A stretch of 64,000 nucleotides of DNA. Origin: Melanopsichium pennsylvanicum (lineage: Eukaryota > Basidiomycota > Ustilaginomycetes > Ustilaginales). Below the pieces are notes generated by a model, which did not search any database, was not told the DNA's origin, and saw only the letters and a program-made list of their open reading frames with translations. The DNA lies in the NCBI GenBank assembly GCA_900208305.1, contig OAPG01000013.1, forward strand, positions 1 to 64,000. The letters run 5' to 3'. Shown piece after piece: positions 63,397 through 64,000 of the stretch; within the stretch, counting starts at the first letter, position 1, and each line of letters begins with the position of its first letter. The position numbers were made by a program, and so were the translations under genes.

Positions 63397-64000
63397 ATGA
63401 TGCAGCCCAGTTCCAGCCCCGATGCACCAGTTGCGCCCCCTCCCGACCCTCCGGTGGACAACACCCTACCTGCGCTTGTTCCGGCCCCTTTCGACAGCAG
63501 CTCAGCAGCCACGGACATCGAACAAGCGGTCATAGCCTTTAGAGCCCTGTTTGCCGACAAAAGGACTTTGAGCCGAGCTCAATGCGAGCGCTTCGCCGAC
63601 CAAATTGCCGCCCTTGTTGGACCTCTTAAACGAGACGCCTCGCTCGAGAAGAAGATCGACAACCTTGTCTCTGAGGTCCGCTATGCCAACGCTAAGTCCC
63701 TCTCCGGGCTCGGCGCCATCATCAAGGAGAATACAAGGAGCTATGCACAGATTGCTAGAGCCGGAGTCACCGCCACACCAGAAGACGGCGCCATCACTCA
63801 CAACACCCCTAAGACAGCACGTTTTGCCCCACACCATCGAGTCATTCTCAATTGTCAAGACCTCCATGAATCCAATACTATTTTTGCCCTCTCTAATGTG
63901 CGCCTACATGAAGCCGTAAGCCCTGTGATCCTTGCCCACACAGGCGCCAAGGTCCACGAGACCGTGCGCCTTGCTAGCAAGGACATTGCCATTATCTTTG
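63397..64000 (+). CDS. Partial ORF, probably ORF1 of a non-LTR retroelement
   Basis: A frame starting with two ATGs (63397 and 63400) is open to the window end, 201 codons. The protein begins Pro/Ser/Ala-rich, then has helical stretches (LSRAQCERFADQIAALVGPLKRD, EKKIDNLVSEVRYANAKSL) and the segment NTRSYAQIARAG, similar in style to the SYAxVA/WAxVA motif before the nucleic-acid-binding part of ORF1 proteins of fungal Tad-like LINEs. A folded part follows (HHRVILNCQDL...). No zinc knuckle or reverse transcriptase is visible yet; they would lie beyond base 64000. A host gene of unknown function is the alternative. Confidence 0.45.
   Translation, partial: MMQPSSSPDAPVAPPPDPPVDNTLPALVPAPFDSSSAATDIEQAVIAFRALFADKRTLSRAQCERFADQIAALVGPLKRDASLEKKIDNLVSEVRYANAKSLSGLGAIIKENTRSYAQIARAGVTATPEDGAITHNTPKTARFAPHHRVILNCQDLHESNTIFALSNVRLHEAVSPVILAHTGAKVHETVRLASKDIAIIF

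Noticed and set aside
1..64000. CRISPR arrays, bacterial insertion sequences, rRNA
   Set aside because: The window is eukaryotic nuclear DNA; no spaced identical repeats, transposase-flanking inverted repeats or rRNA segments were seen.

Overview
The window is the left end of a fungal nuclear chromosome. It opens with about 20 copies of the C-strand telomere repeat (TAACCC). Short GT/AG introns, densely packed and often intronless genes on both strands, basidiomycete-like proteins and a gene set shared with smut fungi suggest a yeast-like or smut basidiomycete (Ustilaginomycotina, e.g. Ustilago, Sporisorium or Moesziomyces type). The genus is an inference from sequence style only.

Layout. 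1-3.6 kb is subtelomere: telomere repeats, a small imperfect direct repeat, and a decayed gene with a P-loop resembling the large fungal family of subtelomeric or CRN-like NTPases. From 4.1 kb ordinary genes begin: a TMEM115-like Golgi membrane protein, SPB1, PRT1 (eIF3b), an SDHAF1-like LYR protein, IPI1, a Sel1-repeat mitochondrial protein, a PhnP-like metallo-hydrolase, RNA1 (RanGAP), EF2, PEX11 and a Zn2Cys6 regulator (to 28.8 kb). 28.8-31.5 kb is poor in recognisable genes, with one doubtful spliced gene. NAN1/UTP17 follows, then a 2.3 kb gene-free island with a likely NTPase or element relic (34.8-37.0 kb). Next come RPB6, RPL41, a spliced atypical SDR, a secreted histidine acid phosphatase (phytase type), a second reductase, an ABCG half-transporter, isocitrate lyase, TSR3, a 1185-residue serine-rich orphan and a BTB protein with a split domain. 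The last 600 bases are the start of an ORF that looks like ORF1 of a non-LTR retroelement and runs off the window.

How the genes fit together. About half of the recognisable genes serve ribosome production, translation or nuclear transport: SPB1, IPI1, NAN1, TSR3, RPL41, PRT1, EF2, RPB6 (a subunit of all three polymerases) and RNA1. Several sit in divergent pairs. PEX11 and ICL1 point to peroxisome and glyoxylate metabolism. The phosphatase, ABCG pump and two reductases are typical accessory functions. I rebuilt exon structures for EF2, RNA1, RPB6, IPI1, SDHAF1 and both reductases from splice sites and reading-frame continuity. I found no tRNA, rRNA, CRISPR or bacterial-type elements, and no clearly novel multi-gene system. 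The best leads are the decaying subtelomeric NTPase, the unexplained spliced gene near 30.7 kb, the orphan serine-rich protein and the intron architecture of EF2 and RNA1.
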